From assembly GCA_019828545.1 (NCBI GenBank), contig JACVRA010000172.1:1-64000 (forward strand): a stretch of DNA of 64,000 nucleotides, given 5' to 3'. The translations under genes and the position numbers were made by a program. This stretch comes from Paracamarosporium sp. OC-R06-R3 (taxonomy: Eukaryota; Ascomycota; Dothideomycetes; Pleosporales; Didymosphaeriaceae). Below, one piece after another: positions 10,393-21,992 of this stretch (position 1 is its first letter; every line of letters starts with the position of its first letter). Under the pieces are notes generated by a model. The model ran no database searches, was not told the origin of the DNA, and saw only the letters and a list, made by a program, of their open reading frames with translations.

Positions 10393-11406
10393 ATGTTAGC
10401 CTCCCGTCTGCGGACCATTGCACCCATAACCCGGCGGATCCGAAGCTTCTCCACACAAGCATCTGCAATGGCCCCTTTACGAATAGGCTTCGTTCCCGAA
10501 CACTTTTCCACCCCGCTCGAATTCGCAAAGAAACACTACGGTCTCGATGCGCGGCTGCTACCGTTTCCTTCCGGCACAGGACACATGGTCACAGCGCTTC
10601 AAGCCGACGAGATAGACATTGGAATTGGTCTTACCGAGGGCTGGGTCGCGGCGTTGGGCAAGGCGCAAGAGGCTCAACAAGATGCGGGGTTCAGACTAGT
10701 GGGCACATACGTGGAGACACCGCTATGCTGGGCTATATCCACTGGGTCCAAGCGAGACGAGCTGAGCAGTGTCAACGATCTGAAGGGCAGGAAGGTTGGC
10801 GTCTCAAGAATCGGAAGCGGCAGCTATGTCATGAGCTTTGTGCTGGCAGACCAGCAGGGCTGGCTTGACCCGCAAGCTTCAGGCCCGCCGTTCCCCGTCG
10901 AGCCGCTCAACACGTTTGCAAAGCTCCGCGAAGGGGTGAACGATGGAACTGCGGATTTCTTCATGTGGGAGCACTTTACTTCGAAGCGGTACTACGACAA
11001 CGGCGAGATCAAGCGGATTGGCGAGATCTATACGCCGTGGTCGTCTTGGAAGATCGTGGCTAAGAACGATCTTCTGAACCCGAAGAATTGGTCGCAGGGA
11101 GAGCAGGCTTCGCATCCTGCGCTCAAGGAAGAGCTGGATGACGCACTGCAGAAGATCAACAAGGGTGTGGAGCACTTCGAGGGCAACAAGGAGGAAGCAG
11201 TCGAATATATCAGCACCAAGCTTGACTACTCGGAAGAGGACGCAAGGGAATGGTTGAAGACGGTGCGTTTCCCACGAGATGTGAACGGCGTGGACGATGC
11301 CGTTATACAGAAGACGGTGCGCATACTCCAGAAGGCTGGCGTGCTCGGCGACAAGGCGAGCGAGCAGAATATGATCGGGCTACAGAGGAACACAGCATCG
11401 AATTGA
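10393..11406 (+). CDS. Periplasmic-binding-fold protein (Ca3427/NMT1-like), probably mitochondrial
   Basis: Single exon, 337 aa. The first 25 residues are rich in Arg, Ser and Thr with no acidic residue and include IRSFSTQA, a typical mitochondrial presequence. The body begins LRIGFVPEHFSTPLEFAKK and continues with IDIGIGLTEGW and GRKVGVSRIGSGSYVM, the type-2 periplasmic binding fold seen in ABC substrate-binding proteins and in the fungal Ca3427-like family, distantly related to thiamine-precursor (NMT1/THI5) proteins. The open frame reaches 10321 but starts there with TTG; the ATG at 10393 gives the presequence. It probably binds a small metabolite; ligand and catalytic role, if any, are unknown. 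Divergent from the FMO gene. Confidence 0.85.
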   Translation: MLASRLRTIAPITRRIRSFSTQASAMAPLRIGFVPEHFSTPLEFAKKHYGLDARLLPFPSGTGHMVTALQADEIDIGIGLTEGWVAALGKAQEAQQDAGFRLVGTYVETPLCWAISTGSKRDELSSVNDLKGRKVGVSRIGSGSYVMSFVLADQQGWLDPQASGPPFPVEPLNTFAKLREGVNDGTADFFMWEHFTSKRYYDNGEIKRIGEIYTPWSSWKIVAKNDLLNPKNWSQGEQASHPALKEELDDALQKINKGVEHFEGNKEEAVEYISTKLDYSEEDAREWLKTVRFPRDVNGVDDAVIQKTVRILQKAGVLGDKASEQNMIGLQRNTASN

Positions 11407-12231
11407 AGTCGTTTGTTTATTGTTGAGTCACTCGAGCTTTGAAAGTTTGTGTTCAGTTCGGAGAAGCCGCAAAGCATTGTAGGCCAAGGACGAGGCTATG
11501 CCAGCGGAGATGATGGCCTGTTTCATGGATCGGAATACCATCTCGATGTCCTATATCCTTCACAAGAAGGTGCTCATCTGCACGTTGGGCGTGTGCTTCA
11601 AGTACTGGCCGAGGAGAAAAGTTGCGAGGCATGCGATGTGATGTTAGCGTGAGCGGAATACTCGCCCGCCTATACTTGTTCAGGTTGCCTCCGAGAGACG
11701 CCGCAGAAACTCCGCAAGCTGCTCACGTTGAGTGCGTATTCTGCAAGCTACCAAGCCTCAGTACAGGATGAAAGCGGAAGGAGAATAATCTTGCAGGACC
11801 CGTAGCGCCGTGGATGCGGAGTGGACGTCGATTCAAACTTCTCATGATCAGCACGTGTGAACGACAATGTGGGGTTTCGCCGCACGCCTGCCCGAAACGC
11901 GTACCCCTTGCCAAGTCGCCCGCATAAACATCCTCGCCCATTCACAGCGGAGCAATGCCCCCTCACAGCCACTCCAATTTCTCCGTGCGCAATCACAGCT
12001 CCAGGATGCGCGGACATCAGAAACGTTTGCGCTCGCCTCCGCCGCGGCATCTGCTAGTCGGCGGCTGTACCCTGGTTGAGGCAAGCCTTCGCGATGGTTA
12101 ACCACCAGGGTGCGGTGGATATATACAGAGGCATTCCGTCCTGTGGAGAAGACAACGAGTTTCACTGCAGCCTCTCGCTTCTGCTTTTCTCGTTGTAGCC
12201 TTTCTTTTCTTCGTTCGTTGTTGCAGTCAAC
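11407..12231. other. Intergenic
   Basis: 825 bp between two plus-strand genes. Contains only short unconvincing ORFs, including a 37-codon minus-strand one at 11428-11541. The right end should hold the SurE-like promoter. Confidence 0.5.
12117..12125 (+). promoter_or_regulatory. TATA-like box of SurE-like gene
   Basis: A GGATATATA stretch about 110 bp upstream of the ATG at 12232 is the only clear TATA-like element in this spacer. Assignment is by position and sequence only. Confidence 0.4.
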
Positions 12232-13184
12232 ATGCGTTCCGGATTGCTCCTTGCCGCTGCGGTTCCTCTTGCGAGCGCAATTCGCATCGTCCAGTCCAAC
12301 GATGATGGATGGGCTGAAATCAATGCCCGAACGCTCTTCAACAGCTTGACAGCTGCAGGCAACCAGGTCGTACTCTCTGGGCCCGCCGAGAACCAATCTG
12401 GCACGGGTACATCCCTCCCGTCCCATTCTCACCATCACAAAGACTCACGTTGTCCCTAGGATCCTCCGATGGTACACCCACAACCGTCGACTCTGATGGT
12501 TGCCAGTACTCGTCCTGCCCCGGAGGAGCCCCTGCCACAGGAGCAAATGCCACAGATCCACGTCTGAATTATGTAAATAGTTATCCAGTCACTAGTATTA
12601 AGCGCGGCATCTCTACGACAGGACCCGCCCTGTGGAACGGTGCTGCACCCCAGCTCGCCGTCACAGGTCCCAATGTAGGCCAAAACGTTGACGTCCAGGC
12701 CTTCTTCTCCGGCACCATCGGCGCAGCAGTATACTCTGCGCACACAGCCAAGATCCCCGCTATCGCCTTCTCCGGTCGCTCTGGGGACCCCACCGCCTGG
12801 AACACCTCACCCGTGCCAATCCATTCCAAGGTCTACGCCGACCTGGCACTGAACCTAACCACCACCCTGATCAACTCAGGAGCTCCCTACCTACCAGACG
12901 ACGTGTTCCTGAACGTCAATTTCGGGGAGGTCACGGATTCCAAGTGCAACAGCGCCAGCCAGTTCAAGTTTATTCCCACGAGGGTCACGACGGGCTTGCT
13001 GAGTGGGCGCGACACGGAGATCTGCGGGAGCACGAGGCTGCCGTGGGAAGCGGATGTAGTTCTGCTCAGGAGCGCGTGCTATGTGTCTGTCAGCGTGGGG
13101 GATGCAGCGGACAAGACGACTGCGGATGCGGCGAGGCAGAAGGTTGCGTTTGACAAGTTGAAGCCTATCTTGTCGTGTCTATAG
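12232..13184 (+). CDS. Secreted SurE-like phosphatase/nucleotidase
   Basis: Two exons, 12232-12406 and 12460-13184, give 299 aa; the 53-nt intron (GTACAT to CCCTAG) is phase 1. A signal peptide is evident (MRSGLLLAAAVPLASA), followed at once by the SurE signature: SNDDGWAEINARTL, where the DD pair binds metal. Other family blocks are SGPAENQSGTGSS, SGTIGAAVYSA, PAIAFSG and LNVNFG. SurE proteins are metal-dependent acid phosphatases acting on nucleotides or polyphosphate; bacterial members are intracellular, while fungal ones with signal peptides are thought to be extracellular. Cys residues are consistent with secretion. Convergent with the DUF3405 gene to the right. Confidence 0.88.
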
Positions 13185-13913
13185 TGTATATGTCGTATGA
13201 TCTGATGAGATTTGAAAGAAATAAAATATGGAATTTGGTTGTATATAACCTTGGCCTTGCGTGGTCGTGTAGATAAGAGAAGGGGAGGGTATGCGATGCC
13301 AAATGAGCCATAGTTGAAATGCCAACCTACATGCGCCCAAAAACATGAATTTTCCTCCCTCGCAAAGACGCTTCTGCTCGCACGTGTGCTATTACTACCT
13401 AACTCATCACTTGATTTAGTAACCGTTCTTAAGCCTGATATAGTATTCTGGGCTAACTCAGCACCTTATTTTATCACAATCGTATCCTAATTCAACAGTA
13501 TAGTTCAACTCAAGATACATCTTAGAAGTTACAGAGCTACGTTGTTTATTGAGCGCAACTATCGTTATAACATTTTAGTCTTCTTATCATAGAGGGGAGA
13601 TTCATGCGGTTTATGTCTACGAAGACTGAGACGGTAACAAAAGGATAATACGTACGTCGCTCATAATCGTTGTAGTTTATCCCGAGGTAACTCAGTACAT
13701 AATCAACTAAGAAATCTATATCCTAATATATAATTGTGGTTAAATTCGACACACGTACTAGAAATCCTTTCTTAGGAAAACATCGTGTATAAACTGCAGT
13801 TATCGTCAACGCGCGCTCTTGAAAACTCCAACTAATTCAACACACATTCTAGGAACGAATGTTATCGCTGAGGCTGCACACATACCTACTCTCAATCAAC
13901 CCTCCCAATTGAA
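13185..13913. other. AT-rich intergenic spacer
   Basis: This 729-bp gap lies between convergent genes. A poly(A)-signal-like AATAAA is at 13220-13225, 36 bp after the SurE stop. From about 13390 to 13870 the sequence is markedly AT-rich, with loosely similar stretches (for example AATTCGACACACGTACTAG and AATTCAACACACATTCTAG), possibly a decayed repeat. No gene. Confidence 0.55.
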
Positions 13914-16581
13914 TCATGCCTTAATTCTCTCCTTCCCCATACTCTTAACAGGATGCAACAACATCCCAGGCACACACATCCTCTTTTCCTCCACCCTCCC
14001 ATCTGCGTTCTTTCCCCCCTCGATCCTCTCCTCTTCGCCCCACTCCTGTCTCGAAACTTCCCATCCTAGCCACCGCCTATACAGCGTTCTTGGAAACCTC
14101 GAAGCAAAGTACCAGCTCCAGCCCTGGAAGTTCGCCTCGCGGTCATGATTATACGGCGAGTCTGCCTGCTCCGTCCATGCACCTCTTACATGCTCCATTG
14201 CGCCGCCCGTAAGTGGATCCACGGTACTCGCAGTGTCGAAAATAGCAGCTGTGTAGGGGGCGGGCCAGTGCCTGTCAGTGAAGATAGGGTGAGGCGCGTA
14301 CACGGCTTTGAGGCCATGCTGGAGGGATACAGTGCTGGGCCACATCTCGGCTTGCATGCTCCTGCCTGTGAGGTTCTCGATGTGCATTGCGTGGAGCAGC
14401 TTTTTCGAGAAGCGGGCTACGGTGTTTATGAATACACGGCGGTCTATGTGGATGAAGGTGGGATGGGTGAATGCGTCTGCGGGGGGATCCTCGGGCGTGA
14501 AGATGGGCCGCACGTTGGGGATGTAGTTCCAGATTTTGTCTTTGTACGACCATGTTGTGTTGCGGGGGTCCCACATGGGCAACAGGGTGATAAAGTCTGC
14601 GGGCTCGTTTACACCCCAGGTGAAGGCGTCGTCTTCGAAGGAGGTCGGTGGTGTAGGGCCGAGGGGCTTCTGAGGGGGGACGGCGTGTGGCCAGGGTCGT
14701 GGACCCCAGACTGGTGGGGGAATGAGAGATTCGGCTGATGCATTGAGAACATCCAGGTGTGTGGATTCGACGAAAGAGGCGTAGGAGCCGTGGATGGATG
14801 GCATGTAGTACCGTTTGTTTCGCTCCCAGAGGAGTTTGCGCGGCTGTTTGGCTGCGAAGTTGCCGATGGTCTCAAGGAAGTGATAGTGATGGCCTACGTA
14901 CCGTGCGTCTGTCTCCCAGTTCCACACGTAATCAAATTGCGGGTGCATAAGGGAAAACCATTGTAAACACATGAACTGGTGCCTACTCACGGGTACGAAG
15001 TTAGCCAGGATATATCCACTTCGTACCATTCCGCCACGGCTAGAAGGATGCGAGGTAGCTTGAGAGACATGATTACAGAGTGAACATACCAGTAGACCTG
15101 CCAGTCGCCAATGTCAGGATACCATGCGGGGAAAATTGCTTCGTTCCAGAGGAGTGCAATAGAGCGCAGCTCTTGTGGCACGTTCTGCTCCAATATTTCG
15201 CTGTAGAGCGTCGCGTTGTCGAAGATATCGAGAGAAGAGTCTTTGACATGTACCAGGAGGAAGACTTCGTATTCGCCGCCGGAGGAGAGGGAGAGTTCAG
15301 AGACCATGGCCCGGATCGCCGTGATGTCGTTCTGCTCGTAGATGTACCCAGACCAGGCGCGGATCAACACAGCAGTGCGAGCACGGTACTTCTTCCTGTC
15401 CTCACTCTCCTCACCCGCACTCGCTGTATCCGTAGCCGTCGTAAAAACAGCAGATGCAGCTGCCGCGTCTGGCAGCACTGTATTCGTGCTCTTGACTGTC
15501 GGCGACCGCGCCTCTGGCCGATATCTCTCCCTATTCCTCTCCAAACACTCGTCTTGTAGCGCGCCCCACGGGACATTTTTCCACTCCGGCACAGTCTGCG
15601 GTGCGTTCCAATGCAGAACATCGACGGGAGCCTCTTCGTCGCCAAATCCGTATGCACCATATCTCGAGTACCGATCAAAACACACGCCGCCATCCAACCC
15701 AACAACATCATACCCACCCGCAAATACCTTGGGAAAGCTCCCCGGCACACCGCGATATACATACACCTGGTCGTCCGTACTAACATTCAGGGGTGCACTA
15801 CGCGGCCCATCGCACGCAACGTATTCGCCCTCCCAGGTCTTTTTCCACGCCTCGGAGTTGTAGTCCGGGAACGGTCTGTATGCCTCAGGATTGGATGCCG
15901 TTTTACCACTCAGTCTGTGGTGACCTGCGGTGTAGAAACGGTGGTCGCTGGAGGCGAACGATCAGTTTGCGCTCATCTTAAAATGAGGAGACGAGATGAA
16001 TAGGAGACTCACTACTCGAACTCCTCCCACCGGTTAGGATCGTATTCCTGGTCGATGTAGTCGTCGAACGGCGGCCAGTGCCCGCTCCAACTCGGCCGGT
16101 TCCAGTCCAACATATCCTTCATATACGTTTGTTTTTCTCCTAGTCTCACATCTTCGTGATCCAGCTTACTTCCCTTCTCTTTCGCTTTCTCCCATGGCGG
16201 CGGTGGCGGCGGCGGCTCGTTCGTTCCATCCTGCAACACAAGTCCCTCGCCCTGCTCCCTACCATCCGATCCTCCTTCTCCGACCTCACTATCTACTCCT
16301 GTCGAAGGCCTCACAAGCATCGAACTAAGATATCCATAGTTCCCGCTCCCTACACCGTACCTCCCCTTCGAGAACTCCAACCGCTGAGAAACATACGCTT
16401 TCCCCCTCGCCCAAGGACTGTCCCTCCACACGCCAACCATACACACCGCAGCCAAAACAAGCATAAGCGTAAGCCTCCCTGTCAACCTCACAACCATCCT
16501 TACAAGCGACGTCCCTGTCTTTCTTTGGCGAACGAAAGCAAACAAGCAGTTTCTCTTGACGTACAATCCGACCCAATGCAA
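13914..16581 (-). CDS. DUF3405 family type II membrane protein
   Basis: Three exons, 16581-16013, 15947-15090 and 14982-13914 (introns of 65 and 107 nt), give 831 aa. One membrane segment lies near residues 30-50 (LTLMLVLAAVCMVGVW) after a basic N-terminus, predicting a type II membrane protein with a lumenal or external catalytic-like domain. A proline run (PPPPPPP) and a linker follow. The body matches the fungal DUF3405 family: a block with FDYVWNWETDARYVGHHY, which has a DxD-like acidic cluster reminiscent of glycosyltransferases, and the C-terminal signature CVPGMLLHPVK. The middle intron contains a clear branch point (GGCTAAC). Function of the family is not established; Golgi location is plausible. 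No obvious partner genes nearby. Confidence 0.88.
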
Positions 16582-18451
16582 TGTAATACCAGCTAATAAT
16601 TCCCACTAATTCATTCATTCACCCCGTGACCGAGACCGTCCGCGTCCCGCTAATGTCGAAGCGTGCACCGTGCGAACTCATTACTTACAACGGTTACTAT
16701 TTCTGTTGCGGCCCGATGCGTGCATGCATGCGTGAAAGAGGAAGTAAGATGCGAAGATGAAGCCGGACGGAAGGCGGCGGGAGACAAATTCGATGTTCGC
16801 GGCATGCTGAGCGCGAGAATGTATTTCGTTGGAGCGTCGGGGTGCCGAACCGGTGTATCGGGTGGGATGCACTCTGTTCGACACGCCTGTCAGGTATGGT
16901 GCGATGGGCGTGAAACGTGTGGGTGTTTGTGAGAGAGGGATGTCAGGGAGGAGGGTGGGGATAGTCTGTATTTTGCTTCTTTTGTGGTTTCTGGATGGTG
17001 GGTGGGTGGAGGGGTTGAGTGGGTGGGATACCTACATGACCATCTCGACCGTACGAGCACGCTCTCTCGAACACTGTCCGTTGAGCCGCGCACATCCCGC
17101 AAACAATCAATACTCCCAACAAGTCCACACAGCTGGTCTTCTCTCACACCCCACAGTACTACCCCCCAACCGATCCACCATCGTTACACCCGAGCGGATC
17201 ATCCCGCACATCCCGTTTCAAGCACGCATTAGTCCAACGGCTCCATTCCATGCCGAGAGAACGTACATGCTTCACTTCTCTTATCGAGTATCAAGCTTTC
17301 CTAGCAACAACGAGTAGAATTCGTCGGCCTGTCCACATGGTGTATGAATAGAACGTTATGTCGCGTAGTGTCGTTGGTCACCTACTGGTGCATCTATCCA
17401 CCCACACCCCCAACGAAAACGATTTCTTTATTTAGCACGGACGGGATACTGCTATACATATGCACAACGTACTACTAATGAATTTCCCAACACACTGCCA
17501 TCCCTGTCATAGCAATTGAAGCCGTTGGCCTATCACGAAACTACGATGATCCTAGTCAACGTCTTCTAATAACAATGATCTATCGACAAATGGCCTCACG
17601 CTGATGTTATGGTTTCTACTCGCACATGTGTCACCCGTCACTCTTGAGGCTCCCCTCCACAAGCCAATCCATCTAACGATAATCCCGTAACAGGAAGTAG
17701 TGACAGATATGTACTATAAACATGTCGATACGAAAGACATGCATTCGCGCCCAGATCAATTCAAGAAACGCAAATCTATCTCGCAGCAAGTGAGGCTCGC
17801 TGCCCCAAGCACACTACGATACAAACGGGCGTTTCACAACCCGCCTCACGTCAACGCTTCAATTCCATCAACCAGCACAGCAACCCACAAAACTAGCTCT
17901 AGCTAATCCAATCGATTACTCTTCACCAAGTCTTACCCAACCTCACTGTTACCTATCCTCATGATAGCCTGACAACCTCAGTTCAGTGTAAACCATCAAA
18001 GCAGCACCAACTCCAGAAACCATACCCATAACACTACAACCCACACCTCAACCCAGCTTCTAAATCCATTCGATCTCCCCGGCTACAAACCTCCTTTCCC
18101 GCGCTCATCTGAACTGAACCGAACTCCAAGTCCACCACCACGTGCTTGACAAATCATTCTCAGCTCAAACTAAGCACATTGCTATAACGGAGTTTGACAG
18201 TTCGTGGAAAATTCTCGAGGTATGAAGGACTTCGCTTTCAACGGATGAACAGCCACAAGGGTCTCTGCGTCCCAGCCATCAACTCATCAAAAGCTCCTTC
18301 GTAACCAGCCAGCACAGACCCAACCAAACCAACCAATCACACAGCTTAAACACCAAAACCTTACAGCAGCAAGAACCCAAACCCCCCGTAAAACAAACAA
18401 GACAAACTGCGAACATCACCTACGTAGCCTACCCTATGCAACACAGCAACA

Positions 18452-18490
<39 letters not shown>

Positions 18491-18779
18491 CAATTTAAAA
18501 AGATATTCTGCCATGATGATTCATCCGGCTTAATTCCTTCTTTCCTTCCCTCCTTTCTGCCAGGTGCTAGCTAATTCCTGAACCCAATCCACACTTACCC
18601 CCAGATAACCCAGCTCCCCTCATACCCATACCCATGCTAATTATGATTTCCAAACCAGCAGCACAAGATTCTACTCATCGACCGTCACTGCTCGCAGCAG
18701 GTATCTAACAGCATGAACTCGCCTCCGCACTTCCTTCATTCAAAGTTCCTCGCACCAATCACTCAGATATCCCCCTCAC
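16582..18779. other. Long intergenic spacer
   Basis: A 2.2-kb gap holds the DUF3405 promoter on the left and the 3' flank of the Shp1 gene on the right. Many short ORFs occur on both strands with biased composition and no domain. A CA microsatellite lies at 18450-18486 and C/A-rich sequence at about 18000-18430. Nothing supports a gene. Confidence 0.6.
18450..18486. repeat. (CA)n microsatellite
   Basis: About 17-18 tandem CA units, nearly uninterrupted, in the 3' flank of the Shp1-like gene. Likely length-polymorphic. Confidence 0.95.
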
Positions 18780-20151
18780 TCACGTCCACTTCTGCACCAC
18801 GACGCCGCCGCGTTTAAACTCTGCTAAATCGCCTAGCACCTGCGCCTTATCCGAGAGCTCTCTGCTCGGAAACGTCGTCATGAGGGCATACGGCCGCTGC
18901 GCGTTCGCCGGGTTGGACAAGTTGACGAAGTTGTACACGTCTCCGACGGTGTGCGTGGTGTTGAAGCGCGAAGGCAGGCGCGAGCCATCGGCGAGGCGGA
19001 TCTGGAGGGTGATGACGGGCGCATTGGTGTCGACGTCGACGGTGGGTTTCGGCGCGGCGGCAGCGGTGGATCCCGATGAGGATGCGGCCGGGGGAGGCGG
19101 TTGAGCGAATGCACTTGCGCCGGGCGTGGGGCTGCCGAGACGCTGGCCGGAGCCAGAGAAGGGCACGTACTTCTTCTTGGGCTTGACGTAGTCCTCGTCT
19201 TTGTGGGGATGTACCTCGACGTCCACCTCTTGTCCCTGCTCGACATTCAGGATGTGGAGCGGGGCGTGGCCGGTGTTGATCATCTCGAGGGTGCGCGCAT
19301 TCGCCGGGTCGTCGTACCGGTAGAGGTCGCCGTCGTCGACAGAGAAGCCGTCTCGCCACAGGTGAAGCTCACGGTGTGCGCGTGGTGGGAGGCTCGGGGC
19401 ACTGGCGGTGGGGTCGGGGATCTCGCGAGAGGGCGCATCGTCGCCGCCCAAGGTCATACCGGTGCCGCGGAATCGCGAGACGGGTTGCTCTTCGTCACCG
19501 CCTGGGCGTGGGGCATTTCTTGGAGCTGTTAGCTAGCTTCTTTACTGGCAGTGTTACAGTGCTTACTGTCGAGCGCGTCGGAGGATGTTGTTGATCTGAT
19601 CGCGCGGGTTCGACTGGTTTGGATTCTGCACCGCAAGCCCGGACTTCTCGCCACCAGTGAAGAAGTCCTGGTTCTCGTCGTCGTCGTCCGAATCATCGTC
19701 GTCGTGAGCGTGTCCCTGTCCACCAGCCGACGGCTGCAGATCTCCCAGCGTCCTCAGCCCCCGCTGCGGTTGTCTGCTTGCCGCTGGCTGTGCCGACGAA
19801 GAGCTGGATCCGGTAGGCGGTACATATGCACCTCCAAGTGTGCGGCCGCCACCTGGTTGCTGGGGCGTCTGGTCCTGGCTCGCGTTGTCGTCGGCCATGT
19901 TGGTCTGCGGAGTAGGGTCGTTTGTAGATGCGGCGTCTTGGTCGTCTTGCGGGGCAGCGTCGTCGAAGTAGAGTGCTCCGGCGTGTTCTAGGTTCCAGTT
20001 GGCGGCGGCCAAGTACTGTTCTGCCTGGACATGTGTTAGTAAGAGTGGAGAGCTTCCACGGAGTTCGACTTGCCTCTGCCGGAGCTAGGCCTGTCAAGCT
20101 GGCGAGCGACGCAATGAGTTCGTCCTGATTCGCAGGCGGGCCAGAAGACAT
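18780..20151 (-). CDS. SHP1: Cdc48/p97 cofactor of the p47/Shp1 family (UBA-SEP-UBX)
   Basis: Exons 20151-20074, 20024-19567 and 19518-18780 give 424 aa. The first intron (20073-20025) has a GC donor in perfect context (GAG|GCAAGT), branch TTACTAAC and acceptor CCAG; no GT alternative keeps frame. Domains in order: N-terminal UBA-like (about 8-45, including AEAEQYLAAANWNLEHA), a disordered region with an acidic DDDDSDDDDE run, the SRFRGTGMTLGG segment, SEP domain (about 228-290, WRDGFSVDDGDLYRYDD), and a C-terminal UBX domain (about 340-424, ITLQIRLADGSRLPSRFN and the TTFPSREL loop). This is the standard p47/Shp1 layout. It links the AAA ATPase Cdc48/p97 to ubiquitinated substrates in membrane fusion, ERAD and autophagy. 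Divergent from the MIM1 gene. Confidence 0.95.
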
Positions 20152-20849
20152 AGCAGGCGACGGACTCTCGGGCGATGCTGAGTCCTGTTGAGGGCGAGAC
20201 GTGGACGTGGTTTACTCGGAGCTCCAGGTGAGTGGTGGGGTTGGCCTTTGTGTGCCTGTGGCGGGCCTTTCTGACGTCGATTCATGGCCCTTGCGCCGAC
20301 CTTCACCTCGCTGCTCGTAGAGGAACCAGGAGGCTCAACGCCTTCTCTGGACTATGCAATTTGGAATCTTCCAACCTATGCACGCCATAGAAACAACACC
20401 AAACAATCACCAAGAACCGTGAAGAACTTAATACACATCCATCCATCCCCAGCAGAAACAGCTCCAACAGCGCCACACCAACTCCCACGCCTCAAAAACA
20501 CCTACCCAAACCCAATCTCCATCCCCTCAGCACCCTGCACATTACCTCTGCAAGCCGCACCGCCCCTGCACAACCCCCATCCCCAATTGCGGGGATACGA
20601 TACGACACGACACGATACGCGACCAACGCCAAAGCTCCAGTCTTGGCATACCAACGTCCTACCTCGACGACCCATCTCCACCCCCAAGCTCCCACCCACC
20701 ACCTCTCCGCGCCGGGAAACCCTCCTTGTCCAATAACCCAGCGCCCACGCTCCCACCGCAAATCAAATCAAATCAAATCAAATCAGAACAGAACCCCGAC
20801 TCACGCCCCAACCATACCAAAACCAATCGATCCAACCGTCCTCACCCCA
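20152..20849. promoter_or_regulatory. Divergent promoter region, SHP1/MIM1
   Basis: 698 bp between divergent start codons. Contains C/A-rich sequence and four tandem AATCA units at 20761-20780 in the probable MIM1 leader. No defined factor site is recognised. Confidence 0.5.
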
Positions 20850-21391
20850 ATGTCATCCCCCGCGCCCACCGACCCGCTCGCCTCCTCAGGCATAACCATC
20901 CCCTCCGACAGCGAGACCTACGACGCGCACGCCTCGTCGCCGTCGCCGTCACCGTCCCCGCCCTCAACCTCGTCCACCCCATTAATCCTCTACAAGCCGC
21001 CGACGCTCTGGGGCCTCGTGCGCGGCGCCGCGATAAACCTATTGCTACCCTTCGTAAACGGATTGATGCTAGGCTTCGGCGAGTTAGTCGCCAACGAGGC
21101 AGCGTTCAGGCTTGGGTGGAGTGGGACCAAGGTACGTCGCATTTATGCTGGCATCGTAGCATAGCATGGCATTATGTCATAGTATACAGGACGAGGGATC
21201 GTGTTCCATGCCATTGAGCCAGGACCGCTAGACAGAAAAGAGAGAAAGTGCTAACGGCTTCACCCATTACACAGATCTTCCCCACGCACCGCAGCAGACG
21301 CGTAGGCCCGGGCGTAGAAATGCGCGCCGACCCCGTGGAACGCCGGAGGCGAGACGGCGAGGAACTAGATGCGTATACGGCGCTGGAATAG
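20850..21391 (+). CDS. MIM1: Mitochondrial outer-membrane import protein Mim1/TOM13
   Basis: Exons 20850-21131 and 21275-21391, phase 0, 143-nt intron (GTACGT to ACACAG), 132 aa. The N-terminus is Ser/Pro-rich and disordered. The conserved core TLWGLVRGAAINLLLPFVNG continues into LMLGFGELVANEAAFRLGW and forms a single membrane helix at about residues 55-79 with GxxxG-type spacing, the hallmark of the fungal Mim1/TOM13 family. Mim1 helps insert multispan and signal-anchored proteins into the mitochondrial outer membrane and assists TOM complex assembly. The short C-terminal exon is Arg-rich. Length fits the family. It shares a region with OXA1, another mitochondrial insertase, with which it is convergent. 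Confidence 0.92.
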
Positions 21392-21992
21392 AAATTTCAC
21401 ATCCTCTCCTTCGAGACTTAAAACACTCAAAAACAGAAAAATCGAAAAAGAAAAAAGAAAAGAAAAGAAAGATGGAAAGGAAAGAGGGAAGAAAGGAACG
21501 AAGCTGCTGGGATATACACGTATCTCAGCGATCAAGGAAAGCTGAACTAGAGCTGGAGTTGGGATCAAGTCGAAGCCAAAGCCATCTATAACTGTACATA
21601 TAGCGCATCTCCGGGTCAGTCGGTCGGTCCATCGCGACGCGCAGACCATTTCACATTGGCGCAAGCAATACACGGGATTTATTCGCCAGGGTCGAATCCA
21701 TTTAATTTCAAACACGTCTGATTAGCTTGAGTGAGAGTGAGAGTGAGGCAGTTTGTTCGTTCGTACAATTGTATATGTGCAGGGATGTGATTTAGTACAA
21801 CAAGAAGAGTCCTATCCTATGCCTACAATGCAGTAACCCGCGACCCATCTCAACGATATGCATGCATGTCTCTTCTCCATCCATCTACTAACACAAGATC
21901 GAAAGCCCTCGTCTATCATACATTTCTTGCGCAGATGTTAAGCAACGCTGCACCACCTCCTTCTCACCGCTCGCTGCTCGCTGCTCGCCCAT
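21392..21992. other. Intergenic between convergent MIM1 and OXA1
   Basis: 601 bp holding the 3' flanks of both genes. A purine-rich run of A/G (about 21430-21490) is the only notable feature; the ORFs here are composition artefacts. Confidence 0.55.

Noticed and set aside
11428..11541. 37-codon minus-strand ORF with an amphipathic look
   Set aside because: Too short to support alone; no consensus introns join it to upstream sequence in a convincing way.
16829..17317. 162-codon plus-strand ORF in the long spacer
   Set aside because: Repetitive Val/Gly then Ser/His-rich composition, with no domain and competing ORFs on the other strand.
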